Assembly (NCBI GenBank): GCA_018242425.1
Contig: JAFEBX010000024.1
Span: 1 to 64,000 of the forward strand
Direction of reading: 5' to 3'
DNA: 64,000 bases
From: Pseudomonadota bacterium
GTDB lineage: Bacteria; Pseudomonadota; Gammaproteobacteria; Xanthomonadales; Xanthomonadaceae
This document shows, one piece after another, positions 1 through 9,102 of this stretch. The notes beneath the pieces were generated by a model. The model saw only the letters and a list, made by a program, of their open reading frames with translations, did no database searches and had not been told where the DNA came from. The translations under genes were made by a program, and so were the position numbers. Positions within the stretch are counted from its first letter, which is position 1; the number at the start of each line of letters is the position of its first letter.

Positions 1-3
1 GGG

Positions 4-256
4 ACGCCGCAAGTACATCCATGTAGGCTCATGCGCCGCATCCATGCGGCGCAATGCCCTCTTACCGGACTGGCCACCCACTGAGCGCGCGTGTTGTTGC
101 TTCGCGGAGATTTGAAAGCAACAGCCCGCGCGGCTGTTGCTCTTGCTCACACCCCCTGAAAGCCACCACCGGCGGCGCCTTGCGGTTCGTCTGTAGCGCC
201 GACCGTACGCAGCATGGATGCTGCGTACGAGCCTACATGGACGTATTCACGGCGTG
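4..256. repeat. Inverted pair of REP-like palindromes (REPIN-like)
   Basis: Two copies of a REP-like element face each other. The left copy (4-30) reads ACGCCGCAAGTACATCCATG then TAGGCTC. It is followed by a palindrome around CATCCATG at 33-52. The right copy (about 205-256) is its inverted counterpart: a palindrome around CATGGATG, then GAGCCTACATGGACGTATTC and ACGGCGT. I count 23 of 27 positions identical between the left arm and the reverse complement of the right arm. Such paired palindromes resemble REPINs mobilised by RAYT transposases in Xanthomonadaceae. The family assignment is inference. No RAYT gene lies in the window. Confidence 0.6.
118..140 (-). terminator. Hairpin, possible weak terminator after fimX
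   Basis: A 9-bp perfect stem (GCAACAGCC / GGCTGTTGC) with a 5-nt loop. On the minus strand it is followed by only three T residues. It lies about 200 bases past the fimX stop, inside the REP-like region, so it could equally be the core of a repeat unit. Confidence 0.3.
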
Positions 257-337
257 TCGGCGGCTGCAGACAACCGCGATAGGCGCTTAGCCGGGCGATG
301 CTGCTGGCGAGATCTCCGCCAAACCAGCACGCGCTAC

Positions 338-2416
338 TCAGAAATCGAAGCTGAGATCCGGGCTGGCCGGCGCCAGGAAGTTGCCCTGCACGAACTCGAC
401 GCCGGCGAGGAACAGCGTCGTCATGCTGCCGGAATCGTTGACGTCGCAGGCGATCGTGGCGGCGCCGACGGCGCTGCCCGCCGATGCCAGATCCTTGACC
501 CGCGCCTGCTGTTCCGGCGACCGCGCGTAGTCGGTCATGAAGCTGCCGTCGAGCTTGATGAAGCGCGGGCGCAGATGGGCGATCAGCTGCGCGGAATTCA
601 GGCCGACGCCGAACTGGTCGACGCAGAAACCGGCGCCGAAGGCGGCGAGCTTCTGGTTGAAGACGGTCGCTTCGTTGATCTGCGTGGAGACCTTCGATTC
701 GTTGATCTGCACGATCAGGCGATTGGCCGGCACGCCGTGTTCCTGCAGGACCTGCTGGATGAAGTCGGGCAGGGTGGGGTCCTCGATCGATGCGCGGGAA
801 ATGCGCACGATGAAACGAAGCTCGCGCTTGGCGTTCGCGGCCAGCGTGCGCACGGCCTTGGCGATCACGCCGCGATCGAGGTCGCGGATCAGGCCGTGCT
901 CCTCGGCGATCCCGACGAAGGCGGTGGGCATCACCAGTTCCCCGGTGCCGTTGTCCATGCGCATCAGCACGTCGAAGAACGGCGCGCCGTTGCCGTGCAG
1001 GCTGATGATCGGCTGGTAATGGAGGATGAGCTGGTCGTGCTCGAGCGCGCTGCGGATGCGTTCGATCCAGGCATTGATGCGGTCCTGCTCGGCGCGGTCG
1101 AGGGCGCCGGGATCGTACAGCTCCATGCGTCCGCCGCCGACGCCCTGGGCGGTCTCCAGCAATTCGTGCGCCCGCGCCAGCACGCGCGGCACCTGGGCGT
1201 TGCGTTCGCTGACCTGCACCGCGCCGACGCTGACGGTCACGGTCAGCGAATGGTCGCCGGTGTCGAGGAAGCGCTCGGCCACCGCGGCGACGATGCGGTT
1301 GGCCAGCGCCTCGGTCTCGCCATGGCTGTAGCCGCGCGCCAGCACGGCGATCACCTGCTCGCCGAAGCGCGCGGCTTCGACGTTGTCGCCCAGCAGCGGG
1401 CGCAGGCGTTCGGCCAGCGCCGCCATCAGCGCATCGGCGTTGTTGATGCCGACGCTCTGCAGGTGCGTGTTGAAATGGTCGGGCTGGACCAGCAGGAGGC
1501 CGTGGCGCTCGTGCGCGGTCGCGGAGCGCGCGACGGCGTCCTCCAGCGACTGCAGGAAGGTCGGGCGATTCAGCAGTCCGGTGGCGACGTCCTGCCGGCG
1601 CAGCGACTCCATCTGCTGGATCATTTCCGGATCGATGCTGGCTTCCTTGCGGCGGAAGATGATCTGCAGGCAGGATTCGCCGTCGTAGGTCGCCGGCGAG
1701 AATTCCATCGTCGCCGGGAACTCCTGGCCATCGGCGCCCTGCGCGGTCAAGTGGTGCAGCGGCGGGATGTCGCCGCCCTTGGACAGTTGCTTCAGCAGGG
1801 CCTTGAACTCGCCGGCGTCGGCGGGCGCGACCATGTCGAGGATCGACATGCCCTCCACCTCGTCGAAGTCCTCGTAGCCGAACATCTCGAGATAGGCCTG
1901 GTTGGCGCGGATGTGCATGCCTTCGTGGATGTAGGCGATGGGATCGCGCGAGGAATCGATCAGCGCGTCGCAGCGGCGCTCGGTTTCGTGCAGGCGGGCG
2001 TCGAGGTGGCGCAGGTCGCGGCGGGCGCGGAGGTCGCGGTATTCGCGTTCGACCGCGCGGCGGATGTGGCCGTCGCGGTTGCGCAGGGCGATGTTGTCGG
2101 CGCCGAGGCCGAGGATGGTGGCCAGGCCGGCGTCGTCGCCGTCGGCGATCAGGATCACCACCGGCAGGTCGTTGCCGGTGGCGCGCGCGAGGGTCAGCGC
2201 CTGCGTCGGTTCGACGGTCTTGCTGGTGGCGGAGGCAAGCACGAGGTCGACCGGCTGGCCGGCGAGCATCTCGCGGTATTCCTCGACGCTGGTCGGACGG
2301 CTGGCGCGCACGGCGAGGCCGTCGTTGCGCAGCCCGGTGACGATGGACTCGGCATCCTCCATGCGATCGTCGATGACCAGGACCCGGATCGTGTTGTTGT
2401 TCTTGCGTTGTTGCAT
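338..2416 (-). CDS. fimX: FimX-type degenerate GGDEF/EAL c-di-GMP effector
   Basis: Protein of 692 residues, close to Pseudomonas and Xanthomonas FimX (about 690). Order: receiver-like domain (about 8-120), PAS domain (about 150-255), GGDEF domain (about 275-430), EAL domain (about 445-690). All signalling motifs are degenerate. The receiver reads DLVLASA where the phospho-acceptor Asp should be. The GGDEF position reads RFGEQ and the EAL motif reads DVL. These losses fit a c-di-GMP receptor rather than an enzyme. In the family, FimX binds c-di-GMP through the EAL domain, contacts PilZ and controls type IV pilus assembly at the cell pole. It lies 102 bases downstream of epmB on the same strand. 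A TATAGT box at 2463-2468 (minus) could give it its own promoter. Confidence 0.85.
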   Translation of the reverse strand: MQQRKNNNTIRVLVIDDRMEDAESIVTGLRNDGLAVRASRPTSVEEYREMLAGQPVDLVLASATSKTVEPTQALTLARATGNDLPVVILIADGDDAGLATILGLGADNIALRNRDGHIRRAVEREYRDLRARRDLRHLDARLHETERRCDALIDSSRDPIAYIHEGMHIRANQAYLEMFGYEDFDEVEGMSILDMVAPADAGEFKALLKQLSKGGDIPPLHHLTAQGADGQEFPATMEFSPATYDGESCLQIIFRRKEASIDPEMIQQMESLRRQDVATGLLNRPTFLQSLEDAVARSATAHERHGLLLVQPDHFNTHLQSVGINNADALMAALAERLRPLLGDNVEAARFGEQVIAVLARGYSHGETEALANRIVAAVAERFLDTGDHSLTVTVSVGAVQVSERNAQVPRVLARAHELLETAQGVGGGRMELYDPGALDRAEQDRINAWIERIRSALEHDQLILHYQPIISLHGNGAPFFDVLMRMDNGTGELVMPTAFVGIAEEHGLIRDLDRGVIAKAVRTLAANAKRELRFIVRISRASIEDPTLPDFIQQVLQEHGVPANRLIVQINESKVSTQINEATVFNQKLAAFGAGFCVDQFGVGLNSAQLIAHLRPRFIKLDGSFMTDYARSPEQQARVKDLASAGSAVGAATIACDVNDSGSMTTLFLAGVEFVQGNFLAPASPDLSFDF

Positions 2417-2462
2417 CCCGCCCCTCTATGCCGCGCCGGGGGGAACGGCGCGGTCGCGGTCA

Positions 2463-2468
2463 ACTATA
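2463..2468 (-). promoter_or_regulatory. Possible -10 box for fimX
   Basis: TATAGT on the minus strand, about 47 bases upstream of the fimX start, in the gap after epmB. No good -35 hexamer is visible at the right distance, so this is weak. Confidence 0.25.
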
Positions 2469-2518
2469 CCCGACGAAACTGAACGGCCGGCCGTCGGCGC
2501 GTGCCGGTTCCGCCGGGA

Positions 2519-3544
2519 TCACGCCAGCGGACGCTTGCCGGGATCGCCGGCGACTTCACGCACCAACCGGGGAACCAGATAGCCCGACAGGCGCGCGGCG
2601 AGATCGCGATGCAAGACCCGCGCGCGATCGTCGGGAACCTCGAAGTGGGCGGCGCCGCGCACGCGGTCGAGCTGGTGGAGGTAATAGGGCAGCACGCCGG
2701 CGCGGTGGCCGCGTTCGCACAGGTCGGCGAGCGCATCCACCGAATCGTTGACGCCCCTCAGCAGGACCGCCTGGTTCAGCAGCAGGCAGCCGGCATCGCG
2801 CAGTCGGGCGAGGGCCGCGTCGACCTCTTCATTGAATTCGTTTGCATGGTTGGCGTGGATCACCACCGTGACCGGCCATGGCAGGCCTTGCAGCCACGAG
2901 GCCAGTCCGGCATCGACCCGTTCGGGCAGCACCACCGGCAGGCGGCTGTGGATGCGCAGGCGACGGATGTGGGGGATCGCGGCCAATGCATCGGTGAGTT
3001 CGGCGAGCTTGGCATCGGCCAGCGACAGCGGATCGCCGCCGGACAGGATGACTTCGTCGATGGCGTCGTCGTTGGCGAGGATCGCCACGGCTTCCGACCA
3101 CTGGCCGCGCGCCGCGGTTTCATCGGCATAGGGGAAGTGACGGCGGAAACAGTAGCGGCAGTTGATCGCGCAGCTGCCGGTGGCGACCAGCAGGGCGCGC
3201 CCGCGGTACTTGCGGATCACCCCGGCGCCGGCCAGGGCGGCGCCATCGCCGACGGCATCCAGCTCGAACCCGGGGACGAGACGGTCCTCGTCGTCCAGCG
3301 GCAGCACCTGGCGCAGCAGGGGATCATCGGCGTCGCCATGGCGCATGCGGGCGACGAAGCCGCGCGGCACCCGCAGCGGGAATTGCGCCGTCGCCGCGGG
3401 CGAGAGGCGATCGGACAGGGCCTGCAGCCCGAGCAGCCCGAACAGTTCCGCCGGATCGCGCACGGCCTCGCGCCACAGCTGTTGCCAGCGCGGCGCGGCC
3501 TGTCGGGCAATGGGGCGAGCAGGTATCATGTCGGGTTTCATCAT
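2519..3544 (-). CDS. epmB: EF-P beta-lysylation protein EpmB (radical SAM lysine 2,3-aminomutase)
   Basis: 341 residues from the ATG ATG at 3539-3544; a longer upstream extension of this frame would run through efp antisense and is rejected. The radical-SAM cluster motif C-x3-C-x2-C is visible as [15 protein letters not shown] and the PLP/lysine-binding portions of the aminomutase family follow. The C-terminus is shorter than in clostridial lysine aminomutases, as expected for EpmB. In the family, EpmB converts (S)-alpha-lysine to (R)-beta-lysine, which EpmA attaches to Lys34 of EF-P. It is divergent from efp with 45 bases between starts, the usual linkage. epmA is not in the window. Confidence 0.92.
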   Translation of the reverse strand: MMKPDMIPARPIARQAAPRWQQLWREAVRDPAELFGLLGLQALSDRLSPAATAQFPLRVPRGFVARMRHGDADDPLLRQVLPLDDEDRLVPGFELDAVGDGAALAGAGVIRKYRGRALLVATGSCAINCRYCFRRHFPYADETAARGQWSEAVAILANDDAIDEVILSGGDPLSLADAKLAELTDALAAIPHIRRLRIHSRLPVVLPERVDAGLASWLQGLPWPVTVVIHANHANEFNEEVDAALARLRDAGCLLLNQAVLLRGVNDSVDALADLCERGHRAGVLPYYLHQLDRVRGAAHFEVPDDRARVLHRDLAARLSGYLVPRLVREVAGDPGKRPLA

Positions 3545-3589
3545 TCTAATCGAGCCCGCGCCATCGGGCCGCAGCTGAGGAGCACGACC

Positions 3590-4156
3590 ATGGCCACCCT
3601 GGGCATGAACGACGTCAAGAACGGCCAGAAGATCCTGGTCAACAACGATCCCTGCGTCATCACGGACACCGAGTACGTGAAGCCGGGCAAGGGCCAGGCG
3701 TTCACCCGCGTGAAGTACCGCAGCATCAAGTCGGGCCGCGTGGTCGAAATGACCATGAAGGCGACCGACTCGGTGGAGCAGGCCGACGTCGTCGACACCG
3801 ACATGAACTACATGTATTCGGACGGCGAATACTGGCACTTCATGGATCCGGAATCCTTCGAGCAGGTCCAGGCCGACGTCAACGGCATGGGCGGCGCCGA
3901 CAAGTGGCTGAAGGGCGAGGAACAGTGCATCGTGACCCTGTGGAACGGCAACCCGATCATGGTGCAGCCGCCGAATTTCGTCGAACTCAAGATCACCGAG
4001 ACCGATCCCGGCGTGAAGGGCGACACGGCTGGCACCGGCGGCAAGCCGGCCACGCTGGAAACCGGCGCGGTGGTGCGCGTGCCGCTGTTCGTCGGCCAGG
4101 AAGAAGTGATCAAGGTCGATACCCGCAGCGGCGAATACGTCAGCCGCGTGAAGTGA
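3590..4156 (+). CDS. efp: Translation elongation factor P
   Basis: 188 residues, the standard length, beginning [19 protein letters not shown] ribosome-binding site precedes the ATG. The modified loop VKPGKGQAF is present and places the acceptor lysine at residue 34, matching E. coli numbering. The three beta-barrel domains (KOW-like, OB, C-terminal) run to the end SRVK. EF-P relieves ribosome stalling at polyproline stretches once beta-lysylated by EpmA/EpmB. The adjacent divergent epmB supports that modification route here. A second EF-P paralogue, EfpL, lies at 40804-41370. Confidence 0.97.
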   Translation: MATLGMNDVKNGQKILVNNDPCVITDTEYVKPGKGQAFTRVKYRSIKSGRVVEMTMKATDSVEQADVVDTDMNYMYSDGEYWHFMDPESFEQVQADVNGMGGADKWLKGEEQCIVTLWNGNPIMVQPPNFVELKITETDPGVKGDTAGTGGKPATLETGAVVRVPLFVGQEEVIKVDTRSGEYVSRVK

Positions 4157-4162
4157 TCCACT

Positions 4163-4194
4163 GCGGCTTCGGTCATCATTGATGCCGAAGCCGC
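4163..4194 (+). terminator. Hairpin between efp and the TMEM175-like gene
   Basis: Perfect 10-bp stem GCGGCTTCGG / CCGAAGCCGC with a 12-nt loop, beginning 7 bases after the efp stop codon. There is no U-run, so it may stabilise the efp mRNA 3' end or attenuate read-through rather than act as a standard intrinsic terminator. Confidence 0.35.
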
Positions 4195-4212
4195 GGAATC
4201 GAGAGGGACTGC

Positions 4213-4869
4213 ATGACGTCGGATACAGCGCCTGCAACACCCGGAGCCGATCTTTTCCCGCACGACCGTGTCGTGTTTTTCAGCGATGCGGTGTTCGCCA
4301 TCGCCATGACGCTGCTGGCAATCGAGTTGCGATTGCCGGATGCCGAACTGATCGGGCGCATCGGCGCCGATGCCGCGTGGAGCGAAACGGTCACGCTGTT
4401 CATTGCCTTCGTGATCAGCTTCATGGTGCTCGCTGTGTTCTGGCGCGGGCACATGGAGACATGGAAGCATGTCACCCGGACGACCGGCGGCCTCGTCTGG
4501 TGTTCGTTGCTGCAATTGCTGTTCGTGATCCTGGTTCCGTTCGCCACCCGCATGTATTCGGGTGGCACGGAATCGAGCCATTTCGCGCTTTACAGTTTCG
4601 TGCTGGCGGGCATCTCGCTGTTCTCGCTGCTGACCCGGGTCGTCGTGGTGAAGCAGGAGAACCTGCAGGAAAAGCTCGGCGCCGCGGAAACGCGCTGGCT
4701 CGCGTTGCGCGGGCTCGTGCCCCTGCTGGTCTTCGTCGTCGGCATTCCGCTGGCCGGGGTGTTGCCGACACGCTATGCCGCTTGCCTGTTCCTGCTGATT
4801 TTCCCGCTGACGATCGCGGCCAAACGGCTTTGCTTCCGCTCGCCGAAACCGGAACCCGACCATGAGTGA
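4213..4869 (+). CDS. TMEM175-like (DUF1211) potassium channel protein
   Basis: 218 residues, mostly hydrophobic, with about five or six membrane segments. The first helix carries the family signature R-x3-FSD-x-VFAI followed by TLL (residues about 19-35), typical of prokaryotic TMEM175/DUF1211 proteins. These form potassium-permeable channels in the inner membrane. The end overlaps the start of the next gene by 8 bases, so it is probably co-transcribed with mtaD. Its physiological role here is unknown, and the link to the mtaD-ubiG group may be only positional. Confidence 0.8.
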   Translation: MTSDTAPATPGADLFPHDRVVFFSDAVFAIAMTLLAIELRLPDAELIGRIGADAAWSETVTLFIAFVISFMVLAVFWRGHMETWKHVTRTTGGLVWCSLLQLLFVILVPFATRMYSGGTESSHFALYSFVLAGISLFSLLTRVVVVKQENLQEKLGAAETRWLALRGLVPLLVFVVGIPLAGVLPTRYAACLFLLIFPLTIAAKRLCFRSPKPEPDHE

Positions 4870-6190
4870 AGCGCCACATCCCTGCGATCTGTTGATCGAA
4901 GCCGGCCATGTCGTGCCGATCGAACCGCATGGCGTGGTGCTGGACGATCATGCGGTCGCGGTGCGCGATGGCGTGATCGTCGACCTGTTGCCGATCGCGG
5001 ATGCGCGGGCGAAGTACCAAGCGAAGGAAACGGTTTCCCGTCCCGATGCGGCGCTGATGCCGGGGCTGGTCAACGCCCATACCCACAACCCGATGACGCT
5101 GTTGCGCGGCATCGCCGACGACCTGCCGCTGATGACCTGGCTGCAGCAACACATCTGGCCGGCGGAAGCGCGGGTGATGTCGCCGGAATACGTGCGCGAT
5201 GGCATCACGCTGGCGATCGCCGAGATGCTGCGCGGCGGCACCACCTGCTGCAACGAGAACTATTTCTTCCCCGACGTGCAGGCGCAGACCTACCACCGCT
5301 TCGGCTTCCGCGCGATGGTCGGCTTGCCGGTGATTGATTTCCCGACGGCGTGGGCGAAGACCGACGACGAATATTTCGAACGCGCCGGCGAAGTGCACGA
5401 CCAGTGGCGCGACGATGCCTTCATCGGCACCGCGTTCGCGCCGCATGCGCCCTACACGGTGAGCGACGCCAGTTTCGAGCGCCTGCGCATGCTGTCCGAC
5501 CAGCTCGACGTGCCGGTGCATCTGCATACCCATGAAACCGCGCAGGAAGTCGAGGATTCGCTGAAGCTGCACGGCCAGCGCCCGCTGGCGCGGCTCGATC
5601 GCCTCGGCGTGGTCAACGATCGCCTGATCGCGGTGCACATGACCCAGCTGACCGATTCCGAAATCCGCCTGTGCGCCGATCGCGGCGTCAGCGTGGTGCA
5701 TTGCCCGGAATCCAACCTCAAGCTCGCTTCCGGTTTCTGCCCGGTGCAGAAGCTGCACGTCGCTGGCGTGAATGTCGCGATCGGCACCGACGGCGCCGCC
5801 AGCAACAACGACCTCGACATGTTTGGCGAACTGCGGACCGCGGCCCTGCTGGCCAAGGCCGTGGCGAACGATGCCGCGGCTTTCGACGCGGCCACCGCGC
5901 TGCGTGCGGCGACGCTCGGCAGTGCGCGTGCGCTGGGCTGGGGCGATCGCATCGGTTCGATCGAGGCCGGCAAACAGGCCGACCTCGTGCTGGTTGATCT
6001 GTCGCCGATCGAAACCCAGCCGCTGTTCCACGCGCTGTCGCAACTCGCCTATGCCTGCGGCCGCCAGCAGGTCAGCGACGTCTGGATCGCCGGTCGCCGC
6101 AAGCTCGCCGATCGCCAACTGGTCGACATGGATCCCGATGCCATTCGCGCCAACGCCCGCCAGTGGCGCGCCAGCATCGGCGCACAGTAA
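4862..6190 (+). CDS. mtaD: 5-methylthioadenosine / S-adenosylhomocysteine deaminase (amidohydrolase)
   Basis: 442 residues of the TRZ/ATZ amidohydrolase family. Metal-ligand motifs are visible: [11 protein letters not shown] near residue 70, HLHTHE in the middle and GTDGAASNN near residue 300. In the family these enzymes deaminate MTA or SAH in a zinc-dependent way. The order mtaD-ubiG-HAD phosphatase matches the P. aeruginosa PA3170-ubiG-mupP order, where PA3170 was shown to be an MTA deaminase. It therefore probably feeds methylthioinosine into methionine salvage, whose later enzymes (mtnB, mtnC, mtnD) are encoded at 30431-32725. SAH or other aminated purine-like substrates remain possible. 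Confidence 0.85.
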   Translation: MSEAPHPCDLLIEAGHVVPIEPHGVVLDDHAVAVRDGVIVDLLPIADARAKYQAKETVSRPDAALMPGLVNAHTHNPMTLLRGIADDLPLMTWLQQHIWPAEARVMSPEYVRDGITLAIAEMLRGGTTCCNENYFFPDVQAQTYHRFGFRAMVGLPVIDFPTAWAKTDDEYFERAGEVHDQWRDDAFIGTAFAPHAPYTVSDASFERLRMLSDQLDVPVHLHTHETAQEVEDSLKLHGQRPLARLDRLGVVNDRLIAVHMTQLTDSEIRLCADRGVSVVHCPESNLKLASGFCPVQKLHVAGVNVAIGTDGAASNNDLDMFGELRTAALLAKAVANDAAAFDAATALRAATLGSARALGWGDRIGSIEAGKQADLVLVDLSPIETQPLFHALSQLAYACGRQQVSDVWIAGRRKLADRQLVDMDPDAIRANARQWRASIGAQ

Positions 6191-6200
6191 GGAGCCAGCG

Positions 6201-6911
6201 ATGAGCAACCACGGTCATAACGTCCGTCAGTCCGAACTCGACAAATTCGCCGCGCTCGCCAGCCGCTGGTGGGATCCCAACGGCCCGCAGCGCGCGCTGC
6301 ATGCGCTGAATCCGGTGCGCCTGGCCTACATCGCCGAACGCACGAAGCTGGATGGCATGCGCGTGCTCGACGTCGGTTGTGGCGGCGGCCTGCTCAGCGA
6401 GGCGCTGGCGAAGGCGGGCGCGCATGTCACTGCGCTCGACCTCGCGCCGGAACTGATCCAGGTCGCGAAACTGCACGGCCTCGAGGCCGGCACCAAAGTC
6501 GAGTACCGCGAGCAGTCGGTGGAATCGCTGGCGGCGGAACAGCCGGGTGCGTTCGACGCCATCACCTGCATGGAAATGCTGGAACACGTGCCCGACCCGC
6601 AGTCGATCCTCGACGCCTGCGCGACATTGCTGCGTCCGGGCGGGCAGTTGTTCGCGTCGACCCTCAATCGCACGCCGGCGGCGTTCGGCCTGGCCATCGT
6701 CGGCGCAGAATATGTCGCCGGATTGCTGCCCAAGGGCACCCACCAGTACCGCGATTTCATCAAGCCCTCGGAACTCGCGCGCGGCATGCGCACGGCCGGC
6801 CTCGACGTCCGCGACATCAGCGGCATCCTCTACGAACCGTGGAAACACGCGGCGCGCCTGACGTCGCGCACCGACGTCAACTACCTGATGCAGGCCGGCA
6901 AACCGGAATGA
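6201..6911 (+). CDS. ubiG: Bifunctional ubiquinone O-methyltransferase UbiG
   Basis: 236 residues starting at ATG 6201, ten bases after mtaD, with GGAG upstream. The SAM-binding motif [13 protein letters not shown] is at about residue 53. The family signature LLPKGTHQY near residue 178 identifies UbiG among class I methyltransferases, as does the N-terminal WWDPNG segment. It methylates the two hydroxyl groups during ubiquinone synthesis. The stop overlaps the next start (ATGA). Confidence 0.95.
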   Translation: MSNHGHNVRQSELDKFAALASRWWDPNGPQRALHALNPVRLAYIAERTKLDGMRVLDVGCGGGLLSEALAKAGAHVTALDLAPELIQVAKLHGLEAGTKVEYREQSVESLAAEQPGAFDAITCMEMLEHVPDPQSILDACATLLRPGGQLFASTLNRTPAAFGLAIVGAEYVAGLLPKGTHQYRDFIKPSELARGMRTAGLDVRDISGILYEPWKHAARLTSRTDVNYLMQAGKPE

Positions 6912-7573
6912 CGGTGAAATTCCCCAAGGCGGTGCTGTTCGATCTCGACGGCACCCTGCTCGACAGTGCGCCCGACATGCTGGCGACGGCGAACGCGATG
7001 CGTGCCGCGCGCGGCGTCGCGGCGATGACGTCGGCCGAATTGCGCCCGCATGTTTCCAAGGGATCACGGGCGATGATCGGCGCCGCTTTCCCCGGACTCG
7101 ACGAAGCGGGGCGGCTGGAACTGGTACCGGAATTCCTCGAAATCTACGATCGCGAACTTGGTAGGCACGCTGTTGCGTTCCCCGGCGTCGCCGAATTGCT
7201 CGATGCGCTCGATCGCAATGGCGTGCGCTGGGGCATCGTGACCAACAAGCCGGAAGGGCTGGCGGTATCGGCGGTGGAAGCATCGGGCTGGACACAACGC
7301 AGCGGCGTGCTGGTCGGTGGCGACACCCTGGCCGAACGCAAGCCGCATCCGCTGCCCCTGCTGCACGCGGCGCAAGCGATCGACATGGCGCCGGCCGATT
7401 GCGTCTATGTCGGCGACGACGAACGCGACATCGAAGCCGCGCGTGCGGCTGGCATGCGTTCGGTGGTCGCGCTGTGGGGCTATCGCCTGCCCGGGGACGA
7501 TCCGGCAAGGTGGGGTGGCGACGTGATGCTTGAACAGGCTTCCGACCTGCTCGATCCGACGCGCTGGCCATGA
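6908..7573 (+). CDS. HAD-IA phosphatase, Gph/MupP type
   Basis: 221 residues. HAD motifs in order: [10 protein letters not shown] (motif I, nucleophile Asp), TNKP (motif II), the KPHP lysine (motif III) and VGDDERD (motif IV). The length fits phosphoglycolate-phosphatase-like enzymes. Position directly after ubiG is the position of mupP in Pseudomonas, where the enzyme dephosphorylates N-acetylmuramic acid 6-phosphate in the AmgK/MurU recycling route. That makes MupP the better functional guess, but motif reading cannot separate it from a 2-phosphoglycolate phosphatase. It is coupled to both neighbours by ATGA overlaps. Confidence 0.82.
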   Translation: MTVKFPKAVLFDLDGTLLDSAPDMLATANAMRAARGVAAMTSAELRPHVSKGSRAMIGAAFPGLDEAGRLELVPEFLEIYDRELGRHAVAFPGVAELLDALDRNGVRWGIVTNKPEGLAVSAVEASGWTQRSGVLVGGDTLAERKPHPLPLLHAAQAIDMAPADCVYVGDDERDIEAARAAGMRSVVALWGYRLPGDDPARWGGDVMLEQASDLLDPTRWP

Positions 7574-8202
7574 GCGATCGCGAGGCACTGGCGGCGACGC
7601 TGGCCGACTGGCGAACCCGCTGGCCGGAATGGCAGGTCGCCGAAAACTTCATCGCCGCGGAATCGCGCGATGCCGCCATCGCATGGTTCATGTTGCTTGG
7701 CGAACTCGCCCACGCCGCCTGGGGCGGTAGCGATCCGACGCCCGGGCTGGCCAAGCTCGGCTGGTGGCAGGAGGAATTGCGCGGCTGGGCCAAGGGCATG
7801 CGCCGCCACCCGTTGGGCCTCGCTTTGCAGAAGCAGGCGGTGGCGTGGCCGGACTTCGCCGACAGCCTCGGTGTACTGCGCGATCGCGAACTGGGTGCCG
7901 CAGACGAACAGGCTGCGGTTATCGCATTGCAGCCATTCCTGGCGGCGATCCGGCAGGTGGAACGCCAGCTGTTCGGCGAGGCCAGCCGCGACAGCGATCC
8001 GCTGCAGTTGCTACGCACCCTGAAGGTCTCCATCGGCTTCCCGGTGGTTGCGGCCAAGGCACTGCGTGGCGGGCCCGGCCCGCGCCAGGTCTTCGATGCG
8101 CTGGCGATGGCGCGCGCGAACGCCGCCCGCAAGGGCGATGCAATCGTTCTCTCGCGCTGGCGCACCTTGCTGTTGGCGTGGCGTGCAGGCCGTGGCCGCT
8201 AA
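7570..8202 (+). CDS. Squalene/phytoene-synthase-like protein
   Basis: 210 residues, shorter than true squalene or phytoene synthases (about 280-350). The segment LAKLGWWQEEL followed by HPLGLAL resembles the core of the trans-isoprenyl diphosphate synthase (head-to-head) superfamily. The two Asp-rich catalytic motifs (DxxxD) are not clearly present, so it may be non-catalytic, like NDUFAF6-type members. It overlaps the upstream phosphatase by ATGA and ends 9 bases before folE2. No carotenoid or hopanoid genes lie nearby. Function unknown. Confidence 0.6.
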   Translation: MSDREALAATLADWRTRWPEWQVAENFIAAESRDAAIAWFMLLGELAHAAWGGSDPTPGLAKLGWWQEELRGWAKGMRRHPLGLALQKQAVAWPDFADSLGVLRDRELGAADEQAAVIALQPFLAAIRQVERQLFGEASRDSDPLQLLRTLKVSIGFPVVAAKALRGGPGPRQVFDALAMARANAARKGDAIVLSRWRTLLLAWRAGRGR

Positions 8203-8211
8203 AATGGCGGG

Positions 8212-9102
8212 ATGAACCTGGAATCACGCAAAACCCCCTTGGCCGATGTCGCCCATGAAGCCGCCGCGCATGCGCGCGGGCTGGACTGGGTGGGCATGGA
8301 AGGAATCGCCCTGCCGCTGCGCCGTGACGGAGCCGTCGTGCCGGCAATGGCCGATGTCTTCGTCGATCTCGTCGCCGGGACCCGTGGCATCCACATGTCG
8401 CGCCTTTACCTGCGCCTGAGCGAATCGCTGGCCAATGGCGAAGCCGGCGTCGCCCGCATCCGCGCCTTCCTGCAGGAGTGCATCGCTTCACAGGAAGGCC
8501 TGAGCACGGCGGCACGCCTGCGCCTGCGCTTCAGTGCCTTGCTGGAACGCCCGGCGCTGGCCAGCGCCAATGCCGGCTGGCGCGACTATCCGGTCGAGGT
8601 GGAAGCGGAGCTCGGCCGCGACGGGTTGAAAATCGCGTTCACCGTCGATCTCCAGTACTCCAGCACCTGTCCGGCCTCGGCGGCGTTGTCGCGCCAGGTG
8701 ATCTCCGAACATTTCCTGCGTGCGTTCCCGAATGGCGGCAACGCCGCGGAGATCGCGGCGTGGCTGGAATCGCCGGTGGGCATGGCGGCAACGCCGCACG
8801 CGCAGCGCAGCGTCGCGCGCATTCGCGTCGAACTCGCCGATGGTGTCGATGATTTGCCGGTCGCCGCGTTGGTCGATGCGGTCGAGCGCGCGCTGGGTAC
8901 GCCGGTGCAGACCGCCGTCAAGCGCGAGGACGAACGCGCTTTCGCCGAGGCCAATGCCGCCAACCTGATGTTCTGCGAGGACGCGGCGCGCCGTGTTGCC
9001 GCAGTGGTGTCAGCGATGGAGGAATGCCGCCATTACCGCGTGCAGGTCAGTCATCTCGAAAGCCTGCACGCGCATGATGCGGTGGCGGTGGCGAGCGGTT
9101 AA
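8212..9102 (+). CDS. folE2: GTP cyclohydrolase I, FolE2 type
   Basis: 296 residues of the FolE2 family, recognised by RGIHMSRLY near residue 60 and the C-terminal half with CEDAARR and CRHYRVQ-like motifs. FolE2 makes 7,8-dihydroneopterin triphosphate from GTP for folate synthesis. It can replace zinc-dependent FolE under zinc limitation. It starts 9 bases after the preceding gene. Its TAA overlaps the stop of the convergent dihydroorotase gene (shared TTAA). Confidence 0.95.
   Translation: MNLESRKTPLADVAHEAAAHARGLDWVGMEGIALPLRRDGAVVPAMADVFVDLVAGTRGIHMSRLYLRLSESLANGEAGVARIRAFLQECIASQEGLSTAARLRLRFSALLERPALASANAGWRDYPVEVEAELGRDGLKIAFTVDLQYSSTCPASAALSRQVISEHFLRAFPNGGNAAEIAAWLESPVGMAATPHAQRSVARIRVELADGVDDLPVAALVDAVERALGTPVQTAVKREDERAFAEANAANLMFCEDAARRVAAVVSAMEECRHYRVQVSHLESLHAHDAVAVASG

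Larger units (their letters stand above)
1..337. other. Non-coding stretch downstream of fimX
   Basis: No convincing gene lies here. Short open frames in the region have no family resemblance and cover the repeats. The stretch holds the inverted REP-like pair and a hairpin at 118-140. The left edge is cut by the window. Confidence 0.6.

Noticed and set aside
28..337. Small open frame of 78 residues near the left edge
   Set aside because: It lies over the REP-like palindromes and has no recognisable family.
218..2482. 754-residue open frame on the plus strand over fimX
   Set aside because: It is antisense to the recognisable fimX gene and has an Arg/Asp/Ala-heavy composition without family motifs, as expected for a shadow frame in GC-rich DNA.
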